Positions 19,366 through 28,947 of a stretch of 64,000 nt of DNA are shown piece by piece. A program made the translations under genes and the position numbers. The stretch's first letter is position 1, and the number at the start of each line of letters is the position of its first letter. Source of the DNA: Streptomonospora alba (GTDB taxonomy: Bacteria > Actinomycetota > Actinomycetes > Streptosporangiales > Streptosporangiaceae). The stretch covers positions 62,001 through 126,000 of the forward strand of contig NZ_JROO01000010.1 of the NCBI RefSeq assembly GCF_000826685.1, given 5' to 3'. The notes beneath the pieces were generated by a model. That model had not been told where the DNA came from. It searched no databases and saw only the letters and a program-made list of their open reading frames with translations.

Positions 19366-19420
19366 CTGCGCCTCCCGCGCGGCGACGCCGCGACCGGGAC
19401 TGTCCAGGAAGGAACCCCCC

Positions 19421-20686
19421 ATGCACAACCCCCCACGCACGTCCGCGGCCCGCTCCGTGCCGGCCGGCCTGGCCGCCGCAACACTCGTCCTGGCCACCGC
19501 GTGCTCCTCGTCCGGCGACGGCGGCGGCACCAGCCAAGACGCCGACACCTACACCTGGTGGGACCCCTATCCGCAGCACAGCGAGGGCTCCGCCTGGGCT
19601 GAGCGCGTCGACGACTGCGGCGAGCGGGCCGGCGTGGAGATCGAGCGGACCGCCTCCGACACCACCGACCTGACCAACCGGGCGCTGCTGGCCGCGCAGG
19701 AGGGCACCAGCCCCGACGTCATCCTGCTCGACAACCCCGCGGTGCCCACGCTGGCGGACACCGGCATGCTCGCCACCGTCGGCGAACTCGGTCTCGAAGT
19801 GGGAGCCGTGGACGAGAACCTCCTGGCCGCCGGCGTCGTGGACGAGAAGACCTACGGCATCCCGATCGGCGCCAACACCCTGGCGATCTACTACAACGCC
19901 GAGATCCTCGACGGCGCCGGCGTCGATCCGGAATCGATCGGCGACTGGGAATCGCTGACGGGCGCGCTCGCCCGAGTCGTCGACAACGGCGACAAGGGCA
20001 TCACCTTCGCGGCCACCGGCACCGAGGAGGGCTCCTTCCAGTTCCTGCCGTGGTTCTGGGGCGCCGGAGCCGACCTGCACGACCTCGACTCGCCCGAAGC
20101 GGTCAAGGCGCTTGAGCTGTGGGACGGCTGGCTGGCGGAGGGATACGCGCCCGAATCGGTGATCAACAATTCTCAGAACACCACATGGGAGGAGTTCTCG
20201 ACCGGCGAGTTCGGCTTCGCCGTCAACGGCACCTGGCAGGTCAACAGCGCCGCCGAGGCCGACTTCGACACCGGAGTCATCCAGATTCCGGCCCAGGGCG
20301 GGGGCACGGCGCCCGCACCGACCGGCGGCGAGTTCATCGTCGCCCCCCTGCAGGCCGAGACCGACCGCTACGACGTCACCCGCCAGATCGTGGAGTGCAT
20401 GACCACCCCCGAGGGCTTCGTCGAGACCGCGACGACCTTCGCCTACTACATCCCGCCGACGGCCGAGGGCCAGGAGGCGCTGCTGGAGAAGCAGCCCGAA
20501 CTGGAACCGTGGGTCCAAGCGGTGCGCGACGCCAAGGGCCGCACCAGCGACAACCTCGGCACCGATTACCCCGAGATCTCCGAGCCGATGTGGACCGCGG
20601 TGCAGAACGCGTTGTCGGGATCGGCCACACCCGCCGAGGCACTGAAGCAGGCACAGGCCGACGCCGAAGCCGCGACCGGCCGATGA
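19421..20686 (+). CDS. Sugar ABC transporter substrate-binding lipoprotein
   Basis: A 421-residue family-1 extracellular solute-binding protein. A basic n-region and hydrophobic segment end in the lipobox LATAC-SS, so it should be lipidated and anchored outside the membrane. Segments such as TYTWWDPYPQHSEGSAW, GTSPDVILLDNPAVPTLAD and PIGANTLAIYYN are typical of oligosaccharide binders. GGAAGGA precedes the ATG. It delivers ligand to the two permeases encoded downstream. No cognate ATPase gene is present, so a shared MsiK-type ATPase encoded elsewhere is expected. Confidence 0.93.
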   Translation: MHNPPRTSAARSVPAGLAAATLVLATACSSSGDGGGTSQDADTYTWWDPYPQHSEGSAWAERVDDCGERAGVEIERTASDTTDLTNRALLAAQEGTSPDVILLDNPAVPTLADTGMLATVGELGLEVGAVDENLLAAGVVDEKTYGIPIGANTLAIYYNAEILDGAGVDPESIGDWESLTGALARVVDNGDKGITFAATGTEEGSFQFLPWFWGAGADLHDLDSPEAVKALELWDGWLAEGYAPESVINNSQNTTWEEFSTGEFGFAVNGTWQVNSAAEADFDTGVIQIPAQGGGTAPAPTGGEFIVAPLQAETDRYDVTRQIVECMTTPEGFVETATTFAYYIPPTAEGQEALLEKQPELEPWVQAVRDAKGRTSDNLGTDYPEISEPMWTAVQNALSGSATPAEALKQAQADAEAATGR

Positions 20687-20703
20687 CGAGGAGTGTCCCG
20701 CAC

Positions 20704-21687
20704 ATGGCCACGACCTCCGTCGAGACGACGAGAGGTGTGTCCGGCGGCGGTGCGGCGGGCCGGGTGCCCGCCGCACCGGCTCGGCGCGGACGCCGCCGGC
20801 TCCCGGGCACCCCGCAGCAGTGGAGCGCGATCGGCTTCGCGGTGCCCCTGCTGGTCTATCTGCTGGCGTTCTACGCCTACCCGCTGTGGCGCAACGTCGA
20901 GCTGAGCCTGCACGACTACACCGTTCGGGCCTTCGTGCAGGGCGATCCGGAATTCGTCGGGTTCGCGAACTACGCCGAGGTGTTCACCTCCGGCACCTTC
21001 GGCGCCGCACTGATCAACACCGCCGTGTTCACACTCGTCTCGATCGGTTTCCAGTACACGATCGGTCTGGTGCTGGCGGTGTTCTTCCAGGCGAACTTCC
21101 GGTTGTCGAGCGTGCTGCGCGCGCTGTTCCTCGTGCCCTGGCTGCTGCCGCTGATCGTCTCGTCCTCGACGTGGGCGTGGATGCTCAACAGCGAGTACGG
21201 GATCGTGAACTCGGTCATCACGGCGTTCGGCGGGCAGCAGATCAACTGGCTGACCTCACCGGAAACCGCCCTGATCTCGGTGATCATCGCCAACGTCTGG
21301 CTGGGCATCCCCTTCAACCTGGTGATCCTGTACTCGGGCCTGCAGCAGATCCCCGCCGACCTCTACGAGGCGGCATCCCTGGACGGCGCCACGACCTGGC
21401 AGCGTTTCCGGCACATCACCGTCCCGCTGCTGCGCCCGGTCACCGCCATCACCCTCCTGCTCGGCTCCATCTACACCCTCAAGGTGGTCGACGTCGTGTG
21501 GATCATGACCACCGGCGGGCCCGGCGACGCCTCGCTCATTCTCGCTGTGTGGTCGTATCGGGAGGCCTTCGGTACAGGCCGGCCGGAGTTCTCTCCGGCC
21601 GCCGCGATCGGCAACCTGCTCATCGTCATCGCGCTCGTGTTCGGATTCGTCCATCTGCGGATGCAGCGTTCCCGGGAGAGATCATGA
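20704..21687 (+). CDS. Sugar ABC transporter permease (MalF-type)
   Basis: A permease of 327 residues from ATG 20704, which has GAGGAG upstream; ATG 20683 overlapping the previous stop (ATGA) would add 7 residues and is possible. Six predicted membrane helices begin with WSAIGFAVPLLVYLLAFYAYPLW. The EAA loop EAASLDGATTWQRFRHITVPLL that contacts the ATPase is intact. It forms the heterodimeric channel with the next gene. Confidence 0.92.
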   Translation: MATTSVETTRGVSGGGAAGRVPAAPARRGRRRLPGTPQQWSAIGFAVPLLVYLLAFYAYPLWRNVELSLHDYTVRAFVQGDPEFVGFANYAEVFTSGTFGAALINTAVFTLVSIGFQYTIGLVLAVFFQANFRLSSVLRALFLVPWLLPLIVSSSTWAWMLNSEYGIVNSVITAFGGQQINWLTSPETALISVIIANVWLGIPFNLVILYSGLQQIPADLYEAASLDGATTWQRFRHITVPLLRPVTAITLLLGSIYTLKVVDVVWIMTTGGPGDASLILAVWSYREAFGTGRPEFSPAAAIGNLLIVIALVFGFVHLRMQRSRERS

Positions 21688-22499
21688 CCGCCCGCCCCTG
21701 GTGGAAGACGGCGCTCGGCGCGGTGCTCACCGCGTTCATGCTGTTCCCCGTCTACTGGATGGTGAACGTGTCGCTGACGCAGACTCAGGACCTGCGTCGC
21801 GGCGATCCGCACTGGTTCCCGAGCGCCCCGACCTTCGACGGCTACACCGCAGCCTTGTCGCAGCAGCTTCCGGCGCTGGGCACGAGCCTGATCATCGGAT
21901 TCGGGTGTGTGGCCCTCACCGTCGCGATCGCCGCTCCGGCCGGCTACGCGCTCGCGATCCTCCACCTGCGCGGCGGACGCACGCTGAGCTTCCTACTGCT
22001 GGTCGCCCAGATGATCCCGGCGGTGGTCATGGCGATGGGCTTCTACGCGGTCTATGTGCACCTGGGCCTGCTCAACACGGTCTGGGGACTGATCGTGGCC
22101 GATTCGACGATCGCGGTCCCGTTCGGCGTGCTGCTGTACTCCACGTTCATGGCGGGCATCCCGCGCGAGCTCGTCCAGGCCGCACGCATCGACGGTGCCG
22201 GTGTCTGGCGCATCTTCTCCGCGATCGTCCTGCCGGTGAGCAGGAACTCCACCGTCACAGTGTCGCTGTTCGCCTTCCTGTGGGCGTGGTCGGACTTCAT
22301 CTTCGCCTCCACACTCAACCGCTCGGGCGAACTCGTCCCCATCACCCTCGGCATCTACCAGTACATCGGCAACAACACCACCCAGTGGAACGCGATCATG
22401 GCCACCGCCGTGGTGGCGTCCCTTCCTGCGGCGATCCTGCTGGTCGTCGCGCAACGCTATGTGGCCGCCGGAGTGACCGCCGGCGCCGTGAAGGACTGA
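21684..22499 (+). CDS. Sugar ABC transporter permease (MalG-type)
   Basis: A 271-residue inner-membrane permease with six helices (first: ALGAVLTAFMLFPVYWMVNVS) and the EAA loop QAARIDGAGVWRIFSAIVLPV. Its ATG overlaps the preceding stop (ATGA, 21684-21687) with GGGAGAG upstream, so the two permeases are coupled. It completes the carbohydrate importer and is followed 3 bp later by the GH127 gene. Confidence 0.93.
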   Translation: MTARPWWKTALGAVLTAFMLFPVYWMVNVSLTQTQDLRRGDPHWFPSAPTFDGYTAALSQQLPALGTSLIIGFGCVALTVAIAAPAGYALAILHLRGGRTLSFLLLVAQMIPAVVMAMGFYAVYVHLGLLNTVWGLIVADSTIAVPFGVLLYSTFMAGIPRELVQAARIDGAGVWRIFSAIVLPVSRNSTVTVSLFAFLWAWSDFIFASTLNRSGELVPITLGIYQYIGNNTTQWNAIMATAVVASLPAAILLVVAQRYVAAGVTAGAVKD

Positions 22500-22502
22500 C
22501 AC

Positions 22503-24461
22503 GTGGAAAACGACACCCGCACCCGCGCCGTTTCGGTCGCCCCTTCCACCGGTCCGCGCCGGGGACTCGGACTGGAGGAGTTCCACCTGGGCGGCGGTTT
22601 CTGGGAACGGATGCAGCGGTCGAATGCGCGCAACACCCTGCGCCACTGCCTCGACTGGATGGACCGGCTGGGCTGGACGGCGAACTTCGACCGGGTATCG
22701 CAGGGCGCGACCGAGGCCCCCCGGCCGGGATGGCCGTTCTCCGACTCGGAGATCTACAAGCTGATGGAGGCCCTGGCCTGGGAATACGGCCGCTCGGGCG
22801 AGGCCTGGGCGAACGCGGTGCTGGAATCGCTCGTCGACCGGATCGCCGCGGCACAGGACGGCGACGGCTACCTCAACACCTGCTTCGGCCACGCCGGCCA
22901 GCACCCCCGCTACACCGACCTCGAATCCGGGCACGAACTGTACTGCACGGGTCACCTGCTGCAGGCAGCCGTCGCCCGTGCGCGGACCGTCGGTCACGAC
23001 AAGCTCGTCGAGGTGGCCCGCCGGGCCGCCGATCACGTGTGCCGCGAGTTCGGCCCCACCGGCCGAGCGGGCCTGTGCGGCCACCCGCAGATCGAGCTCG
23101 GCCTGGCCGAACTGGGGCGCGTGCTGGAGGAACCGCGCTACACCGAGCAGGCGCGCGTGTTCATCGAGCGTCGCGGGCACGGCACGTTGAGACCCATCGC
23201 GCTGCTGGACGCCTCCTACTTCCAAGACGACGTGCCCATACGCGAGGCCGCGGTGTGGCGCGGCCACGCGGTGCGGGCGCTGTACCTGGCGGCCGGAACC
23301 GCCGACGTGGCCGCGGACACGGGCGACGTAGGGCTGCTCGACGCCGTCCAGCGGCAATGGGCGCGCACTGTGGAGCGGCGCACGTACCTGACCGGCGGCA
23401 TGGGGTCGCGGCACCAGGACGAGGGGTTCGGCGAGGACTGGGAGTTGCCGCCCGACCGCGCCTACTGCGAGACGTGCGCGGGAATCGCCTCCGTCATGGT
23501 CTCGTGGCGGCTCTATCTCGCCACCGGCGAGGTGCGCTACGCCGACCTGATGGAGCGCACGCTCTACAACGTGGTCGCCGCCTCGCCGGATGCCGACGGC
23601 CGCGCCTTCTTCTACGCCAACCCGTTGCACCAGCGCACCGCCGCGGCCGACATACGGCCGGACCGGGTGAACCCGCGCGCCGAGGGAGGCGTGCGTGCGC
23701 CCTGGTTCGACGTCTCGTGCTGCCCGACGAACCTGGCACGCACTCTCGCCGCCTGGCAGGGCTACGTCGCCTCGGTCGAGGGCGACACCGTGACGCTGCT
23801 GCAGTACGCGGCCGGCGAGCTGCGCCTGGCCCTGGACGGCGGCGGTGCCCTGGTCCTGCGCATCACGACCGAGTACCCGCACGACGGGGCCGTGCGCATC
23901 GAGGTCGTCGAGGCGCCCGACCGGGAGGTGCACCTGCGGCTGCGGGTGCCGCACTGGGCGCACGGCGCCACGCTGGCCGACCGCGGGGGCGAGCGCGGCG
24001 TCGCACCCGGCTGGGCGCAGGCGCGCGGCACGTTCGCCCCCGGTTCGGTCCTCGACCTCAGGCTCCCGGTGGAGCCCCGGTTGAGCTGGCCCGACCCCCG
24101 CATCGACGCGGTACGGGGCTGCGTCGCCGTCGAGCGCGGGCCGCTCGTACTGTGCGCGGAATCCATCGACCTGCCGGAATCCTGGTCGCTGGAGGATGTC
24201 CGACTCGACACGGCACGTCCTCCGCGGGCCGACGGCGACGGTGCGGTGGCGCGGATGACCTCGGTGCGGCCGCCGCCTCCCGGACCGGACGGCTCCGGGT
24301 ACCCCCCGTACCGGTCGTCGGCCACACCGCCGCGCGAGGCCGGTGCGCCCGCGCGGCGCGAGGTGCCCCTGGTCCCGTACTACCGGTGGGCACGTCGGGG
24401 AAGCTCGGCGATGCGCGTATTCCTCCCCACGGCACAGCACGGCTCGGGAGGCGACGACTGA
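22503..24461 (+). CDS. GH127 beta-L-arabinofuranosidase
   Basis: A 652-residue cytoplasmic glycoside hydrolase of the GH127/DUF1680 family. The zinc-thiolate active site is recognisable: CETCAGIASVMVSW with its Glu and Cys, and the paired Cys in FDVSCCPTNLART, where one Cys is the nucleophile in HypBA1. The (alpha/alpha)6 barrel is followed by beta-sandwich domains. It releases L-arabinofuranose from beta-linked arabino-oligosaccharides taken up by the transporter encoded just upstream (3-bp gap, GTG start). This assigns the locus to beta-L-arabinofuranoside use, as found on hydroxyproline-rich plant glycoproteins. Confidence 0.93.
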   Translation: MENDTRTRAVSVAPSTGPRRGLGLEEFHLGGGFWERMQRSNARNTLRHCLDWMDRLGWTANFDRVSQGATEAPRPGWPFSDSEIYKLMEALAWEYGRSGEAWANAVLESLVDRIAAAQDGDGYLNTCFGHAGQHPRYTDLESGHELYCTGHLLQAAVARARTVGHDKLVEVARRAADHVCREFGPTGRAGLCGHPQIELGLAELGRVLEEPRYTEQARVFIERRGHGTLRPIALLDASYFQDDVPIREAAVWRGHAVRALYLAAGTADVAADTGDVGLLDAVQRQWARTVERRTYLTGGMGSRHQDEGFGEDWELPPDRAYCETCAGIASVMVSWRLYLATGEVRYADLMERTLYNVVAASPDADGRAFFYANPLHQRTAAADIRPDRVNPRAEGGVRAPWFDVSCCPTNLARTLAAWQGYVASVEGDTVTLLQYAAGELRLALDGGGALVLRITTEYPHDGAVRIEVVEAPDREVHLRLRVPHWAHGATLADRGGERGVAPGWAQARGTFAPGSVLDLRLPVEPRLSWPDPRIDAVRGCVAVERGPLVLCAESIDLPESWSLEDVRLDTARPPRADGDGAVARMTSVRPPPPGPDGSGYPPYRSSATPPREAGAPARREVPLVPYYRWARRGSSAMRVFLPTAQHGSGGDD

Positions 24462-24497
24462 CCGACGGGGCCGCACAGAGGCGTCGCGCCGGCCCGG

Positions 24498-25604
24498 TCA
24501 GACGGGGCCGAGTCCGATCTCGGCGCAGGCGTGGCGGAAGGTTTCGAGGCCGAACGCGTCGACGGGGCCGACGACTCCCGGTGTGGCGCCGGGGCGGGTG
24601 GCGAGGCGCTGGGCCGCCCAGGCGATGAGTTCGCCGGTGAGGCTGTAGGGGTCGGGACCCTCGACATGGACTTCGGCGAGCGGGGCGCTGCCCGGGGCGC
24701 CGGTCGAGGCGACGGCGACGACATGGCTGCGGGTACGCGCGCGTGCGGTCGCGTCGGGGCCGCCGGGCGGGCCGGTGGCGAGCGGGCGGGTCAGGGCGTC
24801 GGTCAGCCGGGGGCCTCCGGGCAGCCGCGTTATGGCGTTGGTGGCGGCTGACAGCAGGGAGATCGGGCGGCTGAGGGCGGGGAACCAGCCGTTGTAGACG
24901 GTGATGTCGCCGAGTGCGGGAACGGTTTCGGGCAGGAACAGCACTTCGGTGCCGGAGACCGAGAAGGCGGCCCTGCGGCGCCCGCCGACGGTGAATCGGC
25001 GGACATGGGAGGCCGTGCGTTCCTCGACCAGCCGGTGCCGATGCCGCCGCTCCGATGGAAGAGCCAGGCCGTCGCGCATGGTGGCGCGCGTGCCTTGGCT
25101 GACCCCGCCCCGGCGCCGGCCGGTGGCGAAGTAGCCGATGTCGAGCGCTCGGACGGCGTCGCCTGCGTGGAGGGCGGCGAGGGTTCCGGCGAGGATGCCG
25201 GGGACGTAGTCGTAACCGAAGGCGGGGAGCATCACCGAGCCGGTTTCGCGGGCACGTCGGTGGCATCGCTCGTGCACGGTGCGGACGAAGCCGACTTCAC
25301 CGGTGGAGTCGATGTAGTGGGCGCCGATGTCGGCGGCGGCCCGGGCGACGGCGTGCCCGTAGCGACCGAAGGGCCCGACGGTGGTGATGAGGACGTCGCC
25401 GTGCCGCAATCGCTCGCGCAGGCCGTCCGGGTCGGTGGCATCGACGACCACGTGGTCGAGTCCGCCCGCCCGTTCGGCGAGGGCGGTCAGCTTGGCGGCG
25501 TTGCGTCCGGCAAGGGTCGGTCGCACCCCGCGGCGCAGCAGAGCGTCGAGGACGAGGCCGCCGGTGTAGCCGGTGGCGCCGAGCACGAGGATGCGGCCGG
25601 TCAT
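24498..25604 (-). CDS. Saccharopine dehydrogenase-like NAD(P)-binding protein
   Basis: A 368-residue reductase-type protein. The N-terminal Rossmann fold reads RILVLGATGYTGGLVLDALL, followed by PTLAGRNAAKLTAL and LITTVGPFGRYGHAVARAA, the usual pattern of the saccharopine dehydrogenase/trans-acting enoyl reductase family. The C-terminal half includes VHVEGPDPYSLTGELIAWAAQRL. It likely reduces a small organic or lipid intermediate with NAD(P)H. It lies 160 bp downstream of the tetR gene on the same strand and may belong to the same regulon as the P450. Confidence 0.85.
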   Translation of the reverse strand: MTGRILVLGATGYTGGLVLDALLRRGVRPTLAGRNAAKLTALAERAGGLDHVVVDATDPDGLRERLRHGDVLITTVGPFGRYGHAVARAAADIGAHYIDSTGEVGFVRTVHERCHRRARETGSVMLPAFGYDYVPGILAGTLAALHAGDAVRALDIGYFATGRRRGGVSQGTRATMRDGLALPSERRHRHRLVEERTASHVRRFTVGGRRRAAFSVSGTEVLFLPETVPALGDITVYNGWFPALSRPISLLSAATNAITRLPGGPRLTDALTRPLATGPPGGPDATARARTRSHVVAVASTGAPGSAPLAEVHVEGPDPYSLTGELIAWAAQRLATRPGATPGVVGPVDAFGLETFRHACAEIGLGPV

Positions 25605-25767
25605 AGGTTCTGTTCTCCTTCGTGGAGGTTCACGCGGACGTGGCTGCATGGAACGGCGAGCCGTTCGGCGGGGACCGGTTGGCGCGGCCCGCCATCGGGC
25701 CACGGCGCCCCCGGTGGGGCGGTGCGGAACCGCTCTGGAGCAAGGTCGGGGATGCTGGGGCGTGCAG

Positions 25768-26376
25768 CTACCTGCGGGAATGGCGGAAGAGGGTGTCCAG
25801 GTGGGCGTCCAACACGGTCAGGGCGGTCTCAGCGGAGTAGTGCTCGCCGAGGGCGTGCATACCGAGCCCGTCGGCGAGGGCGAGGAGCGCGGTCGCCGCG
25901 TGGGCCGGGTCGGTCTCCGCGGGCGCCTCGCCGGCCGCCTGCGCGGTCCGGACCTGGTCGGCAATGTAGGCACGCATCTGCGCGGTGTTCTCGCGCAGTG
26001 CCGCGGCGACGCTCGGCTTCACCGCCGTATAGGCGAGGAAGGCGATGGCCACGCGGCCCTCGACGCGTCGCGGCTCGTCGAGCGGGAGGAGCTGGAGCAG
26101 CAGCGCCCGGACCCGTGCCTTGGGCGTCGATGGAGGACCGGACTCGGCGGCCTCGGCGTCGAGCCGGGCCTGGACCTTCTCGCTGACCACCTCTAGGGCG
26201 AAGGCCATCATCTCCTCCTTGGTGCGGAAGTAGTGCTGCACCATGCCGGATGTCACCCCGGCCTCCGCTGCGACGTGTCGGAGGCTGACCGCTTCGAGCC
26301 CGCGGTCGGCCGCGACCCGCATCAGCGCGTCTGCGATCAGAGTGCGCCGTGCGTGGGGATCGACTCTCTTCGGCAT
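25768..26376 (-). CDS. TetR family transcriptional regulator
   Basis: A 202-residue TetR repressor. The N-terminal HTH is DALMRVAADRGLEAVSLRHVAAEAGVT with the recognition helix SGMVQHYFRTKEEMM; the C-terminal ligand domain resembles the BetI/TetR_C_6 type. It is divergent from the P450 gene with a 115-bp intergenic region containing two related, AT-rich palindromic sites, so it very probably represses both itself and the P450. Confidence 0.92.
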   Translation of the reverse strand: MPKRVDPHARRTLIADALMRVAADRGLEAVSLRHVAAEAGVTSGMVQHYFRTKEEMMAFALEVVSEKVQARLDAEAAESGPPSTPKARVRALLLQLLPLDEPRRVEGRVAIAFLAYTAVKPSVAAALRENTAQMRAYIADQVRTAQAAGEAPAETDPAHAATALLALADGLGMHALGEHYSAETALTVLDAHLDTLFRHSRR

Positions 26377-26386
26377 CCGGCCATTT

Positions 26387-26410
26387 TTTCACATTGCATC
26401 TGCATTGACA
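26387..26410. promoter_or_regulatory. TetR operator copy 1 (tetR side)
   Basis: TTTCACATTGCATCTGCATTG lies just upstream of tetR. Its first 12 bases are the exact reverse complement of the end of copy 2, and it contains the core palindrome TGCA-N2-TGCA. Strikingly AT-rich for this genome. Confidence 0.65.
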
Positions 26411-26426
26411 CCAGGGTCGGCCGCGT

Positions 26427-26450
26427 TTACATTTCAACTGCAATGTGAAA
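26427..26450. promoter_or_regulatory. TetR operator copy 2 (P450 side)
   Basis: This site ends TGCAATGTGAAA, the exact reverse complement of the first 12 bases of copy 1 (TTTCACATTGCA at 26387). It lies about 40 bp before the P450 start, in the expected promoter zone, so binding here would repress the P450. Confidence 0.65.
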
Positions 26451-26491
26451 GGTGCGGTATCCGCAACGCGACCACCAGGAAGGCGACCGCC

Positions 26492-27670
26492 ATGACGATC
26501 ACGACACGGAGGCTCCCGTTCGAGCAGCCGCACCCCATGCAACCGCCTCCCGGCTACGCCGAACTGCGTGAGACCGAGCCCGTCGCCCCGGTGACCACCT
26601 CTGACGGGCGGCCGGCCTGGCTGGTCACCTCCTATGACGCCGTTGCGGACGTACTGTCCGATTCGCGGTTCGGGGTGACCCGGCCCGCCGATGCGTCGGC
26701 GGACAACGGCACGCTGCTGCAGGACGGCGAGGCCCACGCTCGACTGCGCCGCCTGATCGGGAAGGCGTTCACCCCCCGCCGCGTCGAAGCGCTGCGTCCG
26801 CGGGTCGAGCGGATGGCTGCCGACCGCGTAGCGGACCTCGCCTCCAGCGGCCCACCCGCCGACCTCGTCACAGGACTCGCCGCCCCGCTGTCGATCACGG
26901 TGATCAGCGAGCTGCTGGGTGTGGCGATCGAGGAGCGCGAACGCTTCCGCGAACTGGCCGACGCCGCGAGCGCCGCGGATTTCCTCTCCCCGGACGAGGC
27001 CCCGGAGACGGTGGAGAGGGTTTGGGGCGAGTTCGGCGGCCATGTCGCCGAACTGGTCGCCGCCAAACGCCGCGATCTCGGCGACGACCTGATCAGCGAC
27101 CTGATCACTGTGCATGACACCGACGACGGGCGGCTCGACGACTACGAGCTCGTCACCCTGGCCCTCACGATCCTCGCCTCGGGCTACCTGACCGCGTGCA
27201 ACGCCGTCTCCGTCGGCGCGATCCTGCTCATCACCGAAGGGCGCCTGCCCGCCCTCGCCGCCGACCCCGACCGTACGGAGGCCGCGGTGGAGGAGATCGT
27301 GCGCCTGGAGATCGGCCTGATCGGCGACGTCTTTCCACGCTGGGCGCATGAGGACGTCGAGCTGGCCGGCGTCCCGATCAGCGCGGGCGACCTGGTCCTC
27401 GTCCGCCTTGGAGCGGCCAACCGCGATCCGAAGCACTTCGCCGAGCCCGACCGGTTCCTGCCCGGCAGATCCGCCGGTCCGCATCTGGCGTTCGGCCGCG
27501 GCCCCCACCACTGCCTCGGTGCCGCGCTGGCGCGCTTGGAGGTCGGGGCCGTCCTCCGGGAGCTCGCCCAGCACCTGCCTGACCTGCGACTCCAGGGTTC
27601 GGTCCACGATATCGCCTGGGCACGCGGCCACGCTGACGTCGGCCCCACGGCCGTCCACGTGACCTGGTGA
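26492..27670 (+). CDS. Cytochrome P450
   Basis: A 392-residue soluble actinobacterial P450. The heme-binding loop is FGRGPHHCLGAALAR with proximal Cys341; the K-helix ExxR appears as EEIVR. The I-helix region reads LASGYLTACN, so the usual acid-alcohol pair (E/D-T) is reduced to L-T, which may affect oxygen activation. ATG 26492 follows AGGAAGG. It is controlled by the divergent TetR gene through two palindromes. No ferredoxin is adjacent, so electron donors must come from elsewhere. Substrate unknown. Confidence 0.93.
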   Translation: MTITTRRLPFEQPHPMQPPPGYAELRETEPVAPVTTSDGRPAWLVTSYDAVADVLSDSRFGVTRPADASADNGTLLQDGEAHARLRRLIGKAFTPRRVEALRPRVERMAADRVADLASSGPPADLVTGLAAPLSITVISELLGVAIEERERFRELADAASAADFLSPDEAPETVERVWGEFGGHVAELVAAKRRDLGDDLISDLITVHDTDDGRLDDYELVTLALTILASGYLTACNAVSVGAILLITEGRLPALAADPDRTEAAVEEIVRLEIGLIGDVFPRWAHEDVELAGVPISAGDLVLVRLGAANRDPKHFAEPDRFLPGRSAGPHLAFGRGPHHCLGAALARLEVGAVLRELAQHLPDLRLQGSVHDIAWARGHADVGPTAVHVTW

Positions 27671-27887
27671 GGGAAGCGCGAGGGCGAGCGCGGAGAGCGT
27701 GCGCCGACCCGTTCAGCGCGGCCGACGCGACCGCTTCGGGCATGGGGGCGACCGGGCCGCGATCGTGCGGGATCCGCGAATTCCGGCGGTGCAGGCACGG
27801 CTCCGCGCTTCCCGGCGATGCGGCCGCATCGCGAACCGATCGCCGGGAGGCCGGCGAGTCCAGGGCACCACGCCGGAGGCGCGGGAC

Positions 27888-28739
27888 TCACCGATCGGCG
27901 GGCGCGGTGGTCTCGGGCAGGCGGCCGACGCCGCACAGGAACACGCGCTGGTCCTCGCGTACGCCTACGGGCCCCTCGGGGCGCCATTCGGGGAGGTGGC
28001 AGACGCCGAACTCGTCGATCTCCAGGCCGTCGAAGAAGGAGGTGATCTCGGCGCGGCTGCGGAACCGGCCGCTGCCCAGGCTCGTGAGCACGATCTCCTC
28101 ACTGGATCGGGCCTTGGCCCGCACCCGATCCCCGACGGGGCCGGTCAGGTCGCTGCCGTCGTAGAAGTGGCTCAGAGCCAGCATCGACCCCGGGGCCAGG
28201 CGCTGCAGGTAGGAGCGCACCAGCGCGTTCGGGTCGTCGGCGTCGTCGAGGTGGTGCACGATGCTGATCATCAGCAGTCCGACCGGCTGGGACAGGTCCA
28301 GCAGGCGGCGGGTCTCGGGGGCGGCGAAAACCCCCTCGACGTCGCGCAGGTCGGCCACGACCACGTGGGTGGAGTCGTTGTCCTCCAGCAGTGCGTGGCC
28401 GTGGACGAGTACGACGGGGTCGTTGTCCACGTAGACGACGCGGGCGCCGGGGGTGATGCGCTGGGCGGCCTGGTGGGTGTTGTCCATGGTGGGCAGCCCC
28501 GCCCCCAGGTCCAGGAACTGGGTGATGCCGCAGCGGGCCATGTGGCTCACCGCGCGGATGAGGAAGTCGCGGTTGTCGCGGGCGACCGCCCGGGCTTGGG
28601 GGACGGAGGCCATGATCGTGTCGGCGATGTCGCGGTCGACGGCGTAGTTGTCCTTGCCGCCGAGCACCGCGTCATAGACCCGTGCCACCGTGGGTGTCTG
28701 CGGGGGATGCGGCGGGGGGACGGGGACGTCGCTGGTCAT
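27888..28739 (-). CDS. SAM-dependent methyltransferase, SAV2177/DUF574 family
   Basis: A 283-residue protein with the family signature PTVARVYDAVLGGKDNYAVDR near the N-terminus, a SAM-binding QFLDLGAGLPTMDN and VVYVDNDPVVLVHGHALL, followed by GLLMISIVHHLDD. This family is expanded in actinomycetes; substrates are mostly unknown and several members sit by regulators or secondary metabolism genes. It is convergent with the P450 gene, with 217 bp between that hold nothing recognisable. Confidence 0.93.
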   Translation of the reverse strand: MTSDVPVPPPHPPQTPTVARVYDAVLGGKDNYAVDRDIADTIMASVPQARAVARDNRDFLIRAVSHMARCGITQFLDLGAGLPTMDNTHQAAQRITPGARVVYVDNDPVVLVHGHALLEDNDSTHVVVADLRDVEGVFAAPETRRLLDLSQPVGLLMISIVHHLDDADDPNALVRSYLQRLAPGSMLALSHFYDGSDLTGPVGDRVRAKARSSEEIVLTSLGSGRFRSRAEITSFFDGLEIDEFGVCHLPEWRPEGPVGVREDQRVFLCGVGRLPETTAPADR

Positions 28740-28947
28740 GCTCGGGTCCTTAGGGTCGTCGGTGTCTGGACCGCGGGTCCGGTGTCTACAAGGGCCGGGC
28801 GGAGGGCCGCGCGATCGCCGGTCGAGTAGGCAGCCCGCCGGTGCGCATCAGGACGGCGATTGCAGCGGAGGATATCCCGCCCGCCGGCCGCGTGCCCAGA
28901 GCGCGACAGCAGAGGTCCGGGTCGGTGCGGCCGCAGGCACCCATCCG

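Noticed and set aside
21701-24628. Very long open frames on both strands over the permease and GH127 genes (975 and 827 codons)
   Set aside because: They are shadows caused by high GC; the supported frames have clear permease and GH127 motifs and overlapping starts.
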